Shown: positions 40,113 through 51,257, counted from the stretch's first letter. The stretch: 64,000 nt of DNA from Trichomonas vaginalis G3 (GCF_026262505.1 NC_067205.1:8308001-8372000); one strand, 5' to 3'. Numbers and translations: made by a program. Notes: a model not told the origin generated them from the letters alone.

Positions 40113-40645
40113 TATAAATAAAAAAAAAATAATCAATCCAAAATTTTTCGAAACTTTTTCAATATGTTTAATATTAAAACACTCTCAAAACTTGTAGAAA
40201 ATAGATGTTATATGTGATTTTGAGCATGGTTGATCATAATTTGGCACAAATTCAATAATTAAATGTGAAAATGTTTTGATTAAATGATTATATAGTTTTA
40301 TACAGTATGTTATTGAGTTGTCTATCGAATATAGAAATGGATGGCAAGAAATATATTAAATGAAGATAATTTCTCTTTATTGATGGTTTTTGATGTAATG
40401 ATTAGAAACGTTTGATTATGTCTGTGAATTGTTCCATACGTATACAAGAATGTATAATAACTTCATCCACATTTTTATTCAATTGTAAATTGCATAATTT
40501 CTAAGTATCTGAAATTCCAAAATTTGTGTGATGTGCATATGTTTTGGATTAGTCTCTTCAATTTGAAAAAATCATAAAAAATATATTTTATCATTTCTTG
40601 TATTAATAATATTAATAATATATTAAGGTTTACTTGCTGTAAGTA
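40113..40645. other. AT-rich intergenic region
   Basis: No gene or RNA signature was seen; genes on both sides converge on this stretch. Confidence 0.6.
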
Positions 40646-41254
40646 TTATGAAATGAATACGGAGATAAACGAATAGATATATGAATTTGAATTATAAAGA
40701 ATATTATTAGGGCATGAAGGATCTGTAAAGTAATTTTTACCTAATTTAACCCAAAGACTAACATAATTAACTCCTTGCCTAATAGCAGGAATGGTAGTCC
40801 AGCCCTCCATTTCTTTGGTCTGGCCAAGTGCATAAAACCAAGATCCGCTACCAGGACAGCCATCTAAGAGTACATTGGAGTGATTAGATCTTACGAGCCC
40901 TCCCCAATCTGAGTTTTTGGCTTGGCAATCGCTACAATTGTAACCAGATACAAAATAGTGACCTCCTGGCTTTTCTATTTCAAAAAGGGGGTTATTGTTC
41001 TGTTGCCATATATTATATAAATTTAACTCTTCATATACAAGTGCAAAAGTAAATTTTCCTTCCGAATCGCGATGCTTTCTACCAAGTTGTTTGATTATAG
41101 AATATCTTCCTGGTAAATCACATGATTCAGCTTGTTTAAGGTCATCGAAGAAATTTCGATTTGAAATATTGTGAAAAAAGACTAGTTGAAACAGTTCATT
41201 TTTAATAAATCCAAACTTATACCTGTATACTTGATATTGGTTCTGGACAATCAT
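40646..41254 (-). CDS. Unrecognised 202-aa protein, lectin-like features
   Basis: The product is Trp/Tyr/Gly-rich with beta-type patterns: FTFALVYEELNLYNIWQQNN, a Cys pair CSDC, WGGLVRSNHSNVLLDG, and GSGSWFYALGQ, ending in YVSLWVKLG. Trp-rich GSGxW and FALVY segments are of a kind found in carbohydrate-binding beta sandwiches, and I recall similar segments in other trichomonad hypothetical proteins, but no family can be named. The N-terminus has no signal peptide; the start is uncertain. The frame is whole. Confidence 0.55.
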   Translation of the reverse strand: MIVQNQYQVYRYKFGFIKNELFQLVFFHNISNRNFFDDLKQAESCDLPGRYSIIKQLGRKHRDSEGKFTFALVYEELNLYNIWQQNNNPLFEIEKPGGHYFVSGYNCSDCQAKNSDWGGLVRSNHSNVLLDGCPGSGSWFYALGQTKEMEGWTTIPAIRQGVNYVSLWVKLGKNYFTDPSCPNNILYNSNSYIYSFISVFIS

Positions 41255-41465
41255 AACAAACTACATTCAATCTCAAGAAAAAATTCCATAATTTCTTTTT
41301 TCCACTTTTTTCATGTGACCGAAAAGACTAATTATCTATTCAAAATTGAATGAATTCAATAATTAAGGCAATGAGAATCAAAAAAAGACCTGGTGTAACC
41401 ATAGCAAACATTTTCTGCAATTTTTTATGATATGTTCAGGGGATCATTCATTCAATTCTTGGAGA

Positions 41466-41473
41466 TCATTTTT
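41466..41473 (+). promoter_or_regulatory. Initiator (Inr) of the small membrane protein
   Basis: TCATTTTT, with a 27-nt distance from its A to the ATG at 41495. It supports the internal start, since the upstream ATG at 41432 would lie before it. Confidence 0.5.
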
Positions 41474-41494
41474 CTTTCAAAAATCTTTATTTTG

Positions 41495-41749
41495 ATGTTC
41501 CTCTTCCTTTTAGTTGCATCAATATTCGCTCTCGGATCATCAACTAATAGCGTCCCTACACGTTCCCCATATCCAACAGCAAAGTCAGGTTCTCCAAGTT
41601 TAGCACTTGTTTGCTTCTCAGTATTTGGAGCTATATTATTCATTGTTATCTCGGTTCTCTTCCTTTGCTTTAAGAAGAGTGATGACAACATCCCAGAAAA
41701 AATGTCTCAGCCATTAATTCAAAATGAAAATACCCAAAATAATAACTAA
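41495..41749 (+). CDS. Small type I membrane protein
   Basis: From 41495 the 84-residue product has a signal peptide (MFLFLLVASIFALGSS), a Ser/Thr/Pro-rich ectodomain of about 30 residues, one membrane span (LALVCFSVFGAILFIVISVLFLCF, about residues 35-58) and a short cytoplasmic tail (KKSDDNIPEKMSQPLIQ). Small proteins of this plan are common at the trichomonad surface. The tail's PLI could serve as a sorting signal, which is a guess. The function is unknown. Confidence 0.6.
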   Translation: MFLFLLVASIFALGSSTNSVPTRSPYPTAKSGSPSLALVCFSVFGAILFIVISVLFLCFKKSDDNIPEKMSQPLIQNENTQNNN

Positions 41750-41856
41750 CGGAGCTCCTTCGGTATAGAGATAATAGAACATTTGTGCAATAAATTGTAA
41801 TACTTTTAATATTATGAAACTGATTTTATTTCCAAAAAAAGTGTCACTTTATTTAT

Positions 41857-41892
41857 TAGTTCCTGGTTTAACTAACTGTTAAACCAGAACTA
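41857..41892. terminator. Long inverted repeat downstream of 41749
   Basis: A perfect 10-bp stem CTGGTTTAAC / GTTAAACCAG with the 5-base loop TAACT, extended by TAGTT/AACTA beyond a one-base bulge, about 15 bp in all. It lies 108 bp after the stop of the small membrane protein gene. It may be a transcript-end structure or the core of a tiny inverted-repeat element. Confidence 0.55.
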
Positions 41893-42110
41893 CTTTTATA
41901 AGTGGCAAGATATAGTAATAAATTTTTATAATTGTTGCCTCCTTCAAATCTTCATTTTTCCGCTTAATTTACAGATATATCTTCCTTCGCAACTGATCCA
42001 TGAATTCTTTTTTCGAAATATTAAAGAATTAGCAAAATGTCTTAATACTGCTAAGGCATATAGTACCAAATTGATGAAATTTATTTCAAAGTAAAATCAA
42101 AACAGAAAAG

Positions 42111-42224
42111 TCAAGTAGAAACCTCATAATTGATGATTGTTCTACCAAAAATCATTACAACCATAGCTGTCATAGATTCGACCAAACCTGATATTTTCGA
42201 CAGGTGTTGACCGCCTTCTATCAC
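42111..42224 (-). pseudogene. Possible decayed host gene fragment
   Basis: A minus-strand frame of about 37 codons reads IEGGQHLSKISGLVESMTAM and on to a stop, in DNA with more GC than its surroundings. It looks like real protein sequence but is too short to name. Upstream frames are broken. Confidence 0.3.
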
Positions 42225-43329
42225 TATTCATAAACCGAATATGCTTTAACCTTTAGAAAGCATTTCTTTACGAACTAATTGTCCTCTTTACTGCATTTTT
42301 CTCTCTTTTGTACTTCAGGAAGAGATAGTAGAAACACATTGTTGAGTAAAGATATTATTCTTTGCGATTAAAACACGGCCCACTTCAATATAATTGTAAT
42401 TTGTTGATATAAATCCTTAATATTTTTATAATGATTGAATTATTACATAAACTCTATGAAGCACTTAATTTATATTGATATTGAATTGTATATTTCATGT
42501 ATTACATGTTTATTTTTTGATTTCTTTTATGATTTTCAAATATATTGTATTTTTTTACTGTAAATATCTTAATCACAAAGTATAAATTGTAATAAATTAA
42601 AATTTGAATATTTTTGTCGTTTTAAAATCTTTTGATTATGCGTTATTCAATCAAAAATTAAAAATAAAGAAAATTTTTAACCTCAATTTTCCAAAAAAAA
42701 TTACAAAATACAAAAAATGAAAGTTAAAATAACAAGTTTCCATTAACATTTCGAGAAACCAAAAAAAATTTGGAAAACTCAAGCAAGGATAGTTGACATC
42801 TATGACCTCAACGCAACAGTTACCTATCGAAAAAATCGCTAAATTCAGATTTTCAAATATCGCGTTGCTTCATTTTCTCAACAAAGGTTACCCATAGTCA
42901 ACTTTTTTCATTTTACATTGTAAGTACTGTTTATAAGCAATGAATAATAGTTTAGCCATTTTATATTGAATATTTAGGTCCAAAGGAGCCATAGAATTAA
43001 CATATACAAGATAAAGAATCTAACCTTACAATTTTTAGAAGAAATCATTAATTCAAATCTAGTTATGTCGATTTAATTTTTGATTTCGAAAATTAATTTG
43101 ACAGTACTCTAACGAAAAAGAGATATCACAATGACACCAAAGCATACAGACAGAAACTAAAAACGTTACAGAAAACTACCTATAAAATAAACTTCTTTTA
43201 TTAAATAGTACAATCCAGCTCTTTTAGAGAAATTGTATTATCTTATTTCATGATTATATCAATTTTTATTACTCAGAATATCATACTCTGTTTTAACTTA
43301 GTTCGAATTGTATATAACTCAAAATCAAA

Positions 43330-43780
43330 CGGAAGTTATTCTATAATACCATATACAAAATTACTTCTGTTCCTATAATGAATCGATTGAGAAGCGCTAT
43401 GGCCGGCTCTGCTGTAAGAGTCAATGTTTCTCCAATCTTTATGACTGAAAAAAAAATATTTTTTTTTCAAATTATTCCTTCATTTGTCTGACTAATTTGA
43501 ATAGATCAGGGTCGAGAAGCTCCAACTTTACACGACATTGGGAGGCCAAATGGCTAATTAATATTATTGCTTGTTCGTAAGATGCTCATATTTTAAAATA
43601 TGCCGAAATAGATCTAAAAATTTCATTACAATTCAGCTCACACCCAACGACTAATCGATTGTCTATCGGTCTTTTTCATTACTTTTGTTTGTTGTCTTTT
43701 TCCTACGCGATCTAATTCATATCACTTTAAAGAATCTCCATCCAGACCAAGCAAGTTTTTTGAATCAGATATCAAATAAT
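43330..43780 (-). pseudogene. Decayed coding island, host gene relics
   Basis: Several short minus-strand frames have coding-like composition: SHLASQCRVKLELLDPDLFK ending in KLVRQMKE (about 43470-43580), DRVGKRQQTKVMKKTDRQS (about 43640-43720), and DWRNIDSYSRAGHSASQSI (about 43345-43450). They are separated by many stops. On the plus strand 43378 onward also opens MNRLRSAMAGSAVRVN, which resembles a short targeting presequence. Which strand was coding is unclear. Confidence 0.3.
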
Positions 43781-44945
43781 TGAATGAGTGATTTTTGATC
43801 TGAATATTCTTACTTTCAAAAAAATGATTTAATTTATGCTAATAATATAATCAATTCTAAGAGACAATCATTGAGAAAAAAGTTCAGTGCAACAACTATT
43901 CTACAAACACAACTTTTTAGAGTATTTTTGAAAAACATTTTGATAATTCTACTTACAACCAGCTTGAGAAAGAAAAATTACGATGTATAACTGAATGAAA
44001 TTACAATCACATAAGAGAACTTTTTTTCCTTTCTCAATAATTTCAAAAGAATTTGTAAATGAGCATCTATACATTGATATTAGAAAGTTAAGTACTCATA
44101 TGTGAATAATCACAAAACTGTTGAAAAGCAATAAAATGTAATAAATTTGTGTTCATTGTGAGTAAGACATAATGATACAGACCTACTCAAATATCATATT
44201 TAGATATTATGAGATCAATATTAAGATTGATTTTCTGATGTTATCTAACATTTTGCGTTTATGTATTAAAATTAGTAACATTCTAAATATTTAGGTCTTT
44301 CTCAGGCAATTCGCCAAGAGTTTTTTGAAATTTAAATTAAAATTACACATTGTCATGTTTTTATTTTGTAATCTGATTAAACTAGATCCATTTTAAGAGT
44401 AGATCAGTCCCAATAAAATATTCAGAAAGTAAACAATATCAAATATTTCAATTATTTTTCAATAGAAGATAATTCTGAAAGTATTTTTGACGGTTATTTT
44501 TTCCTCCAAAAAATTCAAAAACATTATATTAAATTATATGATGAATAAAACTAAGTCAATCAAATCTGTTTATTGCGTAAAATCAGCAAAACCTATTTCA
44601 TTGTGTAACTATGATCAGTCCAATAATTATTCAATTCTCAGATGATAAAACTAAACAAACGTGCTTTTTTTTATCAAAGTTCTTTCAAATTCTTAAAAGT
44701 CATTTTTACTTCACGCAAAAACTTGAGAAAATTATTCTAAAAATAGGATTTGCATACCCAATGAATAATAATAAAGAGCCAAACCGCTGGCGTTTCAAAA
44801 TTGTTAAAGTAAATTCGATAACCTCACAAATAAATTCTATTAAAACGCGCGCCATGTTGTTTCATTGTATCATATATTTACTCTACAAATAATAAAATTA
44901 CATAGTTTATTTTCATTGTCCGAATTTGAATAGATTGGTTTATTT

Positions 44946-44953
44946 TCATTTTA
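44946..44953 (+). promoter_or_regulatory. Initiator (Inr) of the first C2-like gene
   Basis: TCATTTTA, with its A 17 nt before the ATG at 44965, a typical trichomonad arrangement. Confidence 0.6.
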
Positions 44954-44964
44954 CTCCAACCAGA

Positions 44965-45477
44965 ATGAGCCGCGTATACATTAACATACAAGGATTTACC
45001 TTCACTGATAAGAAATATGATACTAACTGCACAATGGTCCTCAATGTTATTGATAGCAAGCAAGGAGCCACAAAAAAGTTTACATTTAACGGCTCTGAAT
45101 CTTCTAAGATAAAGAAGTCATACAATATTGGCGTAAGAGATCCAAATGGTGATCAGACTTTCACAATTGAACTTTACCGCAAGAAGTTTTTTGCCGAGGA
45201 ATTGATTGGCAAAGTTGAAATCCCTATTTCATTCCTTGAAGTTGATAAACTTACTTACAATATGCTTGAACTCATAAGCGAAAATAATTTCAAGCATCCC
45301 GTTGTTCTCCGTGTTGTTCTTCACTTGGCTTCCCAGTGCCATGCTTTCAAATGCCCAGTTGCTATTCCAAAGCTTAAGCAGTTCGATATTACCGGATTTG
45401 CTAGGCAGCATGTCAAGAAGCATGAAAACAGAATGAGCATGGAAACAAAACTCCTTAAGTATTCTTACTCATTCTAA
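44965..45477 (+). CDS. C2-domain-like protein
   Basis: A 170-residue protein starting MSRVYINIQGFTFTDKKYD. The pattern of strands ending in DQTFTIELYRKKFFAEELIGKVEIPISFL (about residues 64-92) is that of a C2 domain, in which ELIGxxxIPL is a common strand signature. Calcium-binding aspartates are not evident, so membrane or protein binding without calcium is more likely. The C-terminal 50 residues are basic. A paralogue lies convergently at 45977-46558, sharing FxGSxSxxIKKSYNI/FNM, ELIGxxxIP and FKCP/YNCP-A-IPKL. The Inr supports this start over 44926. Confidence 0.65.
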   Translation: MSRVYINIQGFTFTDKKYDTNCTMVLNVIDSKQGATKKFTFNGSESSKIKKSYNIGVRDPNGDQTFTIELYRKKFFAEELIGKVEIPISFLEVDKLTYNMLELISENNFKHPVVLRVVLHLASQCHAFKCPVAIPKLKQFDITGFARQHVKKHENRMSMETKLLKYSYSF

Positions 45478-45976
45478 TTTGTACTATTTTCGCGTTTTTT
45501 TGTTTGTTATCATGCAAAATGCTTTTTAAAGAATCTAGATATTTTTGTAGAACTCAGTTCAAAATCAAAATAATGCGTCATATGAAAAGTAATCTGTAGG
45601 TTCTAATTTTATTAGCCATGAATGTTTTTGATGATTCTACAAGTCCGGTTATATTTCACTGTATATGCTTATTTATTGAATACAAATGGATCATCGATTT
45701 TAGCATATGCCGCATACATGGATTTTACACACTGTTTAGAATTACTCTATAAAGTCATTTTATCATTTTTTCATATTTTTGTCATGGCTATATTTGATAT
45801 TGTACTTAATTTTATAGTTTCAATGCAAACTCATTGGTAGATTTAATACACGAAATGGGAGAATTCGTTTACATAAAAACAGTGGTCAAAAACGATTTCT
45901 GAATAAATTCGATGATACATAATTTATTAAACAAATAAAAATCCAAACATGAATAAGAAAACAAATATCTAATTAA
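45478..45976. other. Gap between convergent C2-like genes
   Basis: Both flanking genes end here. A 72-codon frame at 45622-45840 contains NTNGSSILAYAAYMDFTHCL, faintly like an ankyrin repeat; this is too weak to call a gene. Confidence 0.5.
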
Positions 45977-46558
45977 TTAAAAGAAGATAGGTTGTGATCC
46001 TGAAAGTCTAGTATTCATTGTTGCTGTTAAGGCAATTCTCTCGGACTTAAGCTGCTGTGACTTATTGAGATCATACTGTGGGAGCTTAGGCAAGGCCTTA
46101 GGGCAATTGTAAGCAAGGGATTTATCGCTTGACAAATGGATTACGCATCTTAAAAGGATTGGAGATTCTGATTTATCGTTCTTGTTTGTAAGTTCAAGAA
46201 CGTTTAAGGACTTTGTATTGGCCTCAATTTCACAAACTGGGATTGTTAATGTTCCAATCAATTCGTTTGAGAAGATATGCTTCTTATATAAGTTGATTGT
46301 AAGTGTTTCATTCTCACCAGTTATTTTCATATTGAAAGACTTTTTAATATTGGCACAATCTGCTCCTCTGAAGCTGAATTGCTTCATGGCGCCATTACGG
46401 TCATGGGTAATTGTGAAAAACATGCTGCTAGAAGTATCATTCTTCTTGTCTGGGATAACAAAACCATTGATATGGATGTACAAGACACTCATTAGGAATA
46501 ATGCAAATTTTTGATAAGATTCAATTTTACTTCTTTGAATTTGTTTTGTTGCAGACAT
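45977..46558 (-). CDS. C2-domain-like protein, paralogue
   Basis: A 193-residue paralogue of 44965-45477. Homology begins at MSVLYIHINGFV (46492). An in-frame start at 46558 has a better initiator 17 nt upstream, which would add MSATKQIQRSKIESYQKFA in front of the domain. Conserved features include FRGADCANIKKSFNM, NETLTINLYKKHIFSNELIG and CPKALPKLPQYD. The two genes face each other, consistent with an inverted duplication followed by divergence. The frame is whole. Confidence 0.65.
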   Translation of the reverse strand: MSATKQIQRSKIESYQKFALFLMSVLYIHINGFVIPDKKNDTSSSMFFTITHDRNGAMKQFSFRGADCANIKKSFNMKITGENETLTINLYKKHIFSNELIGTLTIPVCEIEANTKSLNVLELTNKNDKSESPILLRCVIHLSSDKSLAYNCPKALPKLPQYDLNKSQQLKSERIALTATMNTRLSGSQPIFF

Positions 46559-46569
46559 AATATTATAAA

Positions 46570-46577
46570 CAATATGA
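46570..46577 (-). promoter_or_regulatory. Initiator (Inr) of the second C2-like gene
   Basis: On the minus strand TCATATTG, with its A (46575) about 17 nt before the ATG at 46558. It fits the TCAYWT trichomonad initiator. Confidence 0.5.
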
Positions 46578-46591
46578 ACATAATTTATCAT

Positions 46592-48130
46592 TCATATTAC
46601 ATTTGTGAAGTTTCACAATTTATTGAATCCTAATTTAAATCAATGGGAATTTCGAGTTAAAAATGTTTAATTAGAAAATCTGAAACAGCAACTAATTTTA
46701 CTTTCCAGAAGTATTCAAAAGTTGATTTGTTTTTTTCAAATAAGGATGTAATACCTAATAGGAATTGATGATTAAAATTTGACTGAGCTATCAATTTGTT
46801 AATTTTCACAATCACATTGAATTTATTGAGTGAATAATTCCTATTGTAAATGTTGTTTTGAATAATCTCTCAAACCTCTCTGTTGTTTTTATAGGAAATA
46901 GAATTATTTACATAATCAATAATTATTCACTAACAATAAAAATTTTTCACAAAAAATTATTTTTCTGATGATTTATAGTTCGAAATACTTTAATAACATC
47001 ATTTACTTACACTGAATTTACAAAAATAAACTCTTAACTTTTAGATCATAACTGTAATTTTTGATCGCAATTTTTCAAATCAGCATCCAGACCTCTTAAA
47101 TAAAAATATTAAAATTTTGGAAACATTTGTTACTATTTTTCTTAATATAACCTATATTAACACATTTTTATATCCATTGGCATAGTTGTTACGGGCATCT
47201 TCTAAATGATTGGTATTTTAATACCAGCAAATAATGATACATTCTTTGCGCTTATATAGTCGTTTCTATTCATAAAATTCTCATACTTTTCCATATTTTT
47301 GACATCTAAATAGTAATATAGAGGACAATAATACTTAGAATAAATCGTTTATATGTATACGAGATCAACTATCTATACAACATTCTACCATTTCAATATA
47401 AAACTATATATGAGATTGTTTCTGCATATTAGAAGAAGTTTTAGCGATCAAAAATAAACAATTTGCTTAAAAATATTTATTAGAAAAATATCGTTCATTA
47501 ATCAACTCCAAAAGAAAAACAGAACTATTGATTTTAGATCAAAAAGTTTTCAAGTTCTCATAAAAAGTGACAATTTTTAAAGAGTTTCATTTCCTAGTTC
47601 AAGTACTTATTCGATTCAAGAATTTGCAAACGGAATCACTCGTCTAGATACATTGACACCTTTTCACGTTTAGTTTTCAAGAAAAAACTAACTTTATAAG
47701 ATGAATTCTACAAAACTGCAAAACAGACATATGAAATTGTAAAACTGGAGTTACCACAAACACTGGTGATACATGTTTTACAATTTCATCCAAATGAAAA
47801 ATAATCTACAAAAAATTTAAGTTTTTTTCAGCTCTGACCAGTTTTAGACATCATAACTACACATTCACATTCCAAAGTAATACAATTTATCAGCAAAAAA
47901 TAATTATACTTTCCTTATTTTCTTATTTTTAAAATATATCATGACTTAACTCGTTCAAGACTCCAAATAATCAGCGAATATGATTTTTATGACTAAGATC
48001 ATTCAGTTCAGTCTTTGTCCATAGAATTTACAAAATATTCAAAGACTTTTTTAAAATAAATTTGAAATTTAATCAATCAACATACCACCAACAGTACGAA
48101 AATAGAAATAATTAGAAATTCAACTGATTC
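46592..48130. other. AT-rich intergenic host DNA
   Basis: About 1.5 kb with no supported gene. The composition changes near 48130, taken as the left edge of Polinton C. Confidence 0.6.
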
Positions 48131-48140
48131 TAACGTTAGA

Positions 48141-48315
48141 GAACTACTACTATGTCCCAAGTGAAGATGCCTTTTACTATTTCATGGGAACTCAATACAG
48201 ACGAATGAATGTCTTAAGACAGTATAACAAAGATTATATAAACATTACAGATGTAGAAGGAAGAAGAACAAAGCTGTCTATTGCAAAGTTTAAGAGAGAC
48301 AATGGTTATACATAA
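48141..48315 (+). pseudogene. Gene fragment at the left edge of element C
   Basis: About 57 codons without break read ENYYYVPSEDAFYYFMGTQY, then INITDVEGRRTKLSIAKFKR, to a stop at 48315. There is no start codon in the frame, so it is the 3' end of a longer gene. The style recalls DNA-binding repeats of homing-type proteins, but it cannot be named. Confidence 0.45.
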
Positions 48316-48383
48316 ATGACAAAAATATATGACCTCATTATTTTTATCACGAATGACCTCATTGCTGACAAAAATAAATGACC

Positions 48384-51257
48384 TCAGAACTTCAACTTAC
48401 GAATAAAGCTTGTTTTAGTCGTTATTGAGAAGTTAAACTTCTCTTCAAATGCAGGTGTAGCAGACTTACATAAGTCAAATCCAATCTCTTGACCGTCATA
48501 AAGTGCTTTGTAAAGTTTCATTAAACTGAACTCAGAGTCTTTGTCATATGTTCCAACAGGTATGTGAATGTTCTTATCTTCATTGTAATAGCATTGTATA
48601 GCTTCAGGAAACATTTCATTAGCTGTTAAAGCAAGAACGTCTTGTTTTACACCTTTACAACGTGCATGAAATGCAACTTCATTTAAATCGTTAGTGAGTA
48701 AGTCTATGTAGGTCTTCTTTCCACAAAATATTGACTTGTATGCTAAACTTTGTTTTCCAGGTGTTATTTCTGCGAAGTCAGAATAGAACTGACCTAATGT
48801 TTTACCAATAAGTTCTCTACCGTATCTCTTCTTAAACTCTGCTGCAAGCTTTAGTATGTCTTCATTGAAAATATGCATGCTATCACAGTCCTGGTAAAAT
48901 ATTTGAAGTCCCATATCTTCAGCAGTACAGAATACTTCACACATTATTCTCTTCGACATAGATAGAATGTTAACACCAAGTGGACAGAAGTTAAAGTGTC
49001 TGCAAATGCTTTTCGTTAGCTTGAAAATAGTTTTATCTGAGCCATCCAAACCTTCGAACTTCACTATATGGTTGTAGTTTCTGATGGCATATCTTATAGC
49101 ATCTTTGTCATTTACTATGGTTATTTTTGACTCAATAGGAGATAGAATAGTTTTGCCATAAATACTGTTCAGAATGAGCTTTATATTTTCTTGTAGCGGA
49201 TTTTCTTCCTTCTTATACTTTAATCTCAATTCAAATAATTTCTTTACTTCATCTCTTATTCTAATATCTCTGTTTCCATCGTAATAGTATCCTTGCAACA
49301 CTTCACATTTGACACCTTGATATTTTATGAGGTCTTGTAATGTTATATGGTCAACATACATGAGACAGCAAGTGTTTGAACTTCTGGGAACATTAAGCTC
49401 TGGATTTAGTTCAGGGTCGCAAACTATTAAAGGAAAGTGTCTATGTATTCCAATCTCTGTTATCTTAATGAGAACAAAGAAGCCAGACATAAACTTTTCA
49501 CCAATGGGTTCCTTTTGGTCGTCATCGAATAAATGTCTCATGAGATACTCTGTGCTTAACATTTCTTTCTTCATAACCTTTAGAATACCTTCTAAAGTAT
49601 AAAGTCTTGCTATAGCTGATGGATATAATGAAACAGCGTCGAAATCAGCAATGAGTTTCTCTTTACTCTTTTGTTTAATGTTATCTGACAACATACATCT
49701 TCCACCTTGAATGCATCTCGAAATAAACTCTCTTGGTTTATTTGAGAGGTCATATAAATTTCCATTCGGGAAGTACACTCTGTTCTCAAATAATTTGTTA
49801 GCAATTGAACAAATACTAACGTAGTCATAAACGTTTAAATCAAATTCTTTCAATATGTCATTGCGGAACTTAACAAAACCTTCTCTTAAAATTCTTACAT
49901 CTTGTTTGCAATAAAATGTGCTATACTTTTCTAAGTCGAAGTGGTTTTCATCTATTCTGCAACCTTTGATGGAATCTATGTTTTTCATGAACGTATCCGC
50001 ATCCCGGATAAACTTACATGCTTCAGAAATGACACCAGTTCTGTTGTCATTTGCTAACAAAACACTGCTGTAGTAGTTGTATGGAAATACTTCTTTCGGT
50101 CCTGTTTGTAAGTTAAACATAGCAGGAAATAGTTTAAGCTTCTTATTTATAACACAGTAAGAGTCTTTTATAATAATTGCCCTTCCTTTATATAAGCCAG
50201 TTATTTGCATTGTTCGTGAACCTTTAATGATGGGAGTTCCTTTCACTTCTGTCATGTGTCTTAAGATGAAGTTTATGTCATAACTGAGGTTATGGAAATA
50301 TATTAAACTCTTGTCAGGAAGTCGTTCCAAAAATTCTGTTGCACAGTTCTGACCCCAAATGCTTTCACTCACTGAACCATCTTCACTGTCATAACAGATG
50401 TTAAAAGCTTTATGAAAGCCGTCTGTGCTACACTCAAAGTCAGCAAAGAAAACGTGCTCAGGAATGAACTTGCACTTATTTTTATTTACTTCTTTTGACT
50501 CGGCTTTCTTCTTCAGTTGTACACAATACTTTGGAGCATATGTCAAATCTTTAAATGGTGCAAGGTTCTGTTTATATAAGTCAGTCGTATATGTGAAAAG
50601 TTCTCCATAAGAAATAGGTTCGAAATATTTGCACTCCCACAATGTTTTCATAACATCCCATAACGGTGTTGTTCTATCATAACGAACTACATATTTGTTC
50701 TCTCTCTTTGTATAAATCTTCATCTGTTTCTCAATGTTCATTCCACCACACTCCTTCAAGATTTCTATATAGTTGCGAATGAAATATGTTGTCATTGGTA
50801 ATCTTTCATTTAGCATGTAGTGGTCTTCAACAAGAAGTAAGTCAATAGTTCGAATAGTTTTACATTCTTTTGGTATGTATCTCTTTATTTCATTATGTCT
50901 TGAGTCATTGAAGTAACCAATGGTAACATTAAATGCTATACATGTTGCATCAGAAATTTCTTGTACTTTACTTTGAGGAAAGTCTCTAACACGAATGACT
51001 TCTCTCATGTGGTCAATAGTCTCTCCATCTACTCCAGCCTGAATGCAAGCATAAACGAAACAATTGTCTTCTGTCATAAGTGCTGCAGTTCTTTTGTTCA
51101 ATTCATTGAAGATTTGGTAGCGCTCAAGATTTATAGGTAATGTGCAAAGATACTTCCAGAACTGCCCGCTTCTCTTCTTATAAAACTTCTTTTCACCATT
51201 ATCTTTCCAAAAGCTTTCTATAAGTGCTGGGTTTCCTGTTTGCTTAAGAGCTTCCAA
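48384..51257 (-). CDS. Protein-primed family B DNA polymerase (C)
   Basis: A 957-residue polymerase that looks whole. Exonuclease motifs are FFADFECSTDG (about 270-280), HNLSYDINFILRHM (about 322-335) and YCKQDVRIL (about 449-457). Polymerase motifs are A, ADFDAVSLYPSAI (about 538-549), B, KLILNSIYGKT (about 693-703), and C, FYQDCDSMHI (about 787-796). Polintons use this enzyme for self-replication from a terminal protein. The first 260 residues are not recognised and may hold the terminal-protein region. The 5' end overlaps the upstream gene 51218-51556 by 40 bp. Unlike the polymerase of element A it has no HNH finger. Confidence 0.92.
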   Translation of the reverse strand: MEALKQTGNPALIESFWKDNGEKKFYKKRSGQFWKYLCTLPINLERYQIFNELNKRTAALMTEDNCFVYACIQAGVDGETIDHMREVIRVRDFPQSKVQEISDATCIAFNVTIGYFNDSRHNEIKRYIPKECKTIRTIDLLLVEDHYMLNERLPMTTYFIRNYIEILKECGGMNIEKQMKIYTKRENKYVVRYDRTTPLWDVMKTLWECKYFEPISYGELFTYTTDLYKQNLAPFKDLTYAPKYCVQLKKKAESKEVNKNKCKFIPEHVFFADFECSTDGFHKAFNICYDSEDGSVSESIWGQNCATEFLERLPDKSLIYFHNLSYDINFILRHMTEVKGTPIIKGSRTMQITGLYKGRAIIIKDSYCVINKKLKLFPAMFNLQTGPKEVFPYNYYSSVLLANDNRTGVISEACKFIRDADTFMKNIDSIKGCRIDENHFDLEKYSTFYCKQDVRILREGFVKFRNDILKEFDLNVYDYVSICSIANKLFENRVYFPNGNLYDLSNKPREFISRCIQGGRCMLSDNIKQKSKEKLIADFDAVSLYPSAIARLYTLEGILKVMKKEMLSTEYLMRHLFDDDQKEPIGEKFMSGFFVLIKITEIGIHRHFPLIVCDPELNPELNVPRSSNTCCLMYVDHITLQDLIKYQGVKCEVLQGYYYDGNRDIRIRDEVKKLFELRLKYKKEENPLQENIKLILNSIYGKTILSPIESKITIVNDKDAIRYAIRNYNHIVKFEGLDGSDKTIFKLTKSICRHFNFCPLGVNILSMSKRIMCEVFCTAEDMGLQIFYQDCDSMHIFNEDILKLAAEFKKRYGRELIGKTLGQFYSDFAEITPGKQSLAYKSIFCGKKTYIDLLTNDLNEVAFHARCKGVKQDVLALTANEMFPEAIQCYYNEDKNIHIPVGTYDKDSEFSLMKLYKALYDGQEIGFDLCKSATPAFEEKFNFSITTKTSFIRKLKF

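Larger units (their letters stand above)
41893..44925. other. Long AT-rich intergenic region with coding relics
   Basis: Mostly featureless AT-rich DNA over 3 kb. Two coding-like islands are described separately, at 42111-42224 and 43330-43780. No RNA gene was found by eye. Confidence 0.55.

Noticed and set aside
45622-45840. 72-codon frame with an ankyrin-like stretch
   Set aside because: Only one weak segment fits, the rest is hydrophobic AT-rich sequence, and there is no initiator or second repeat.
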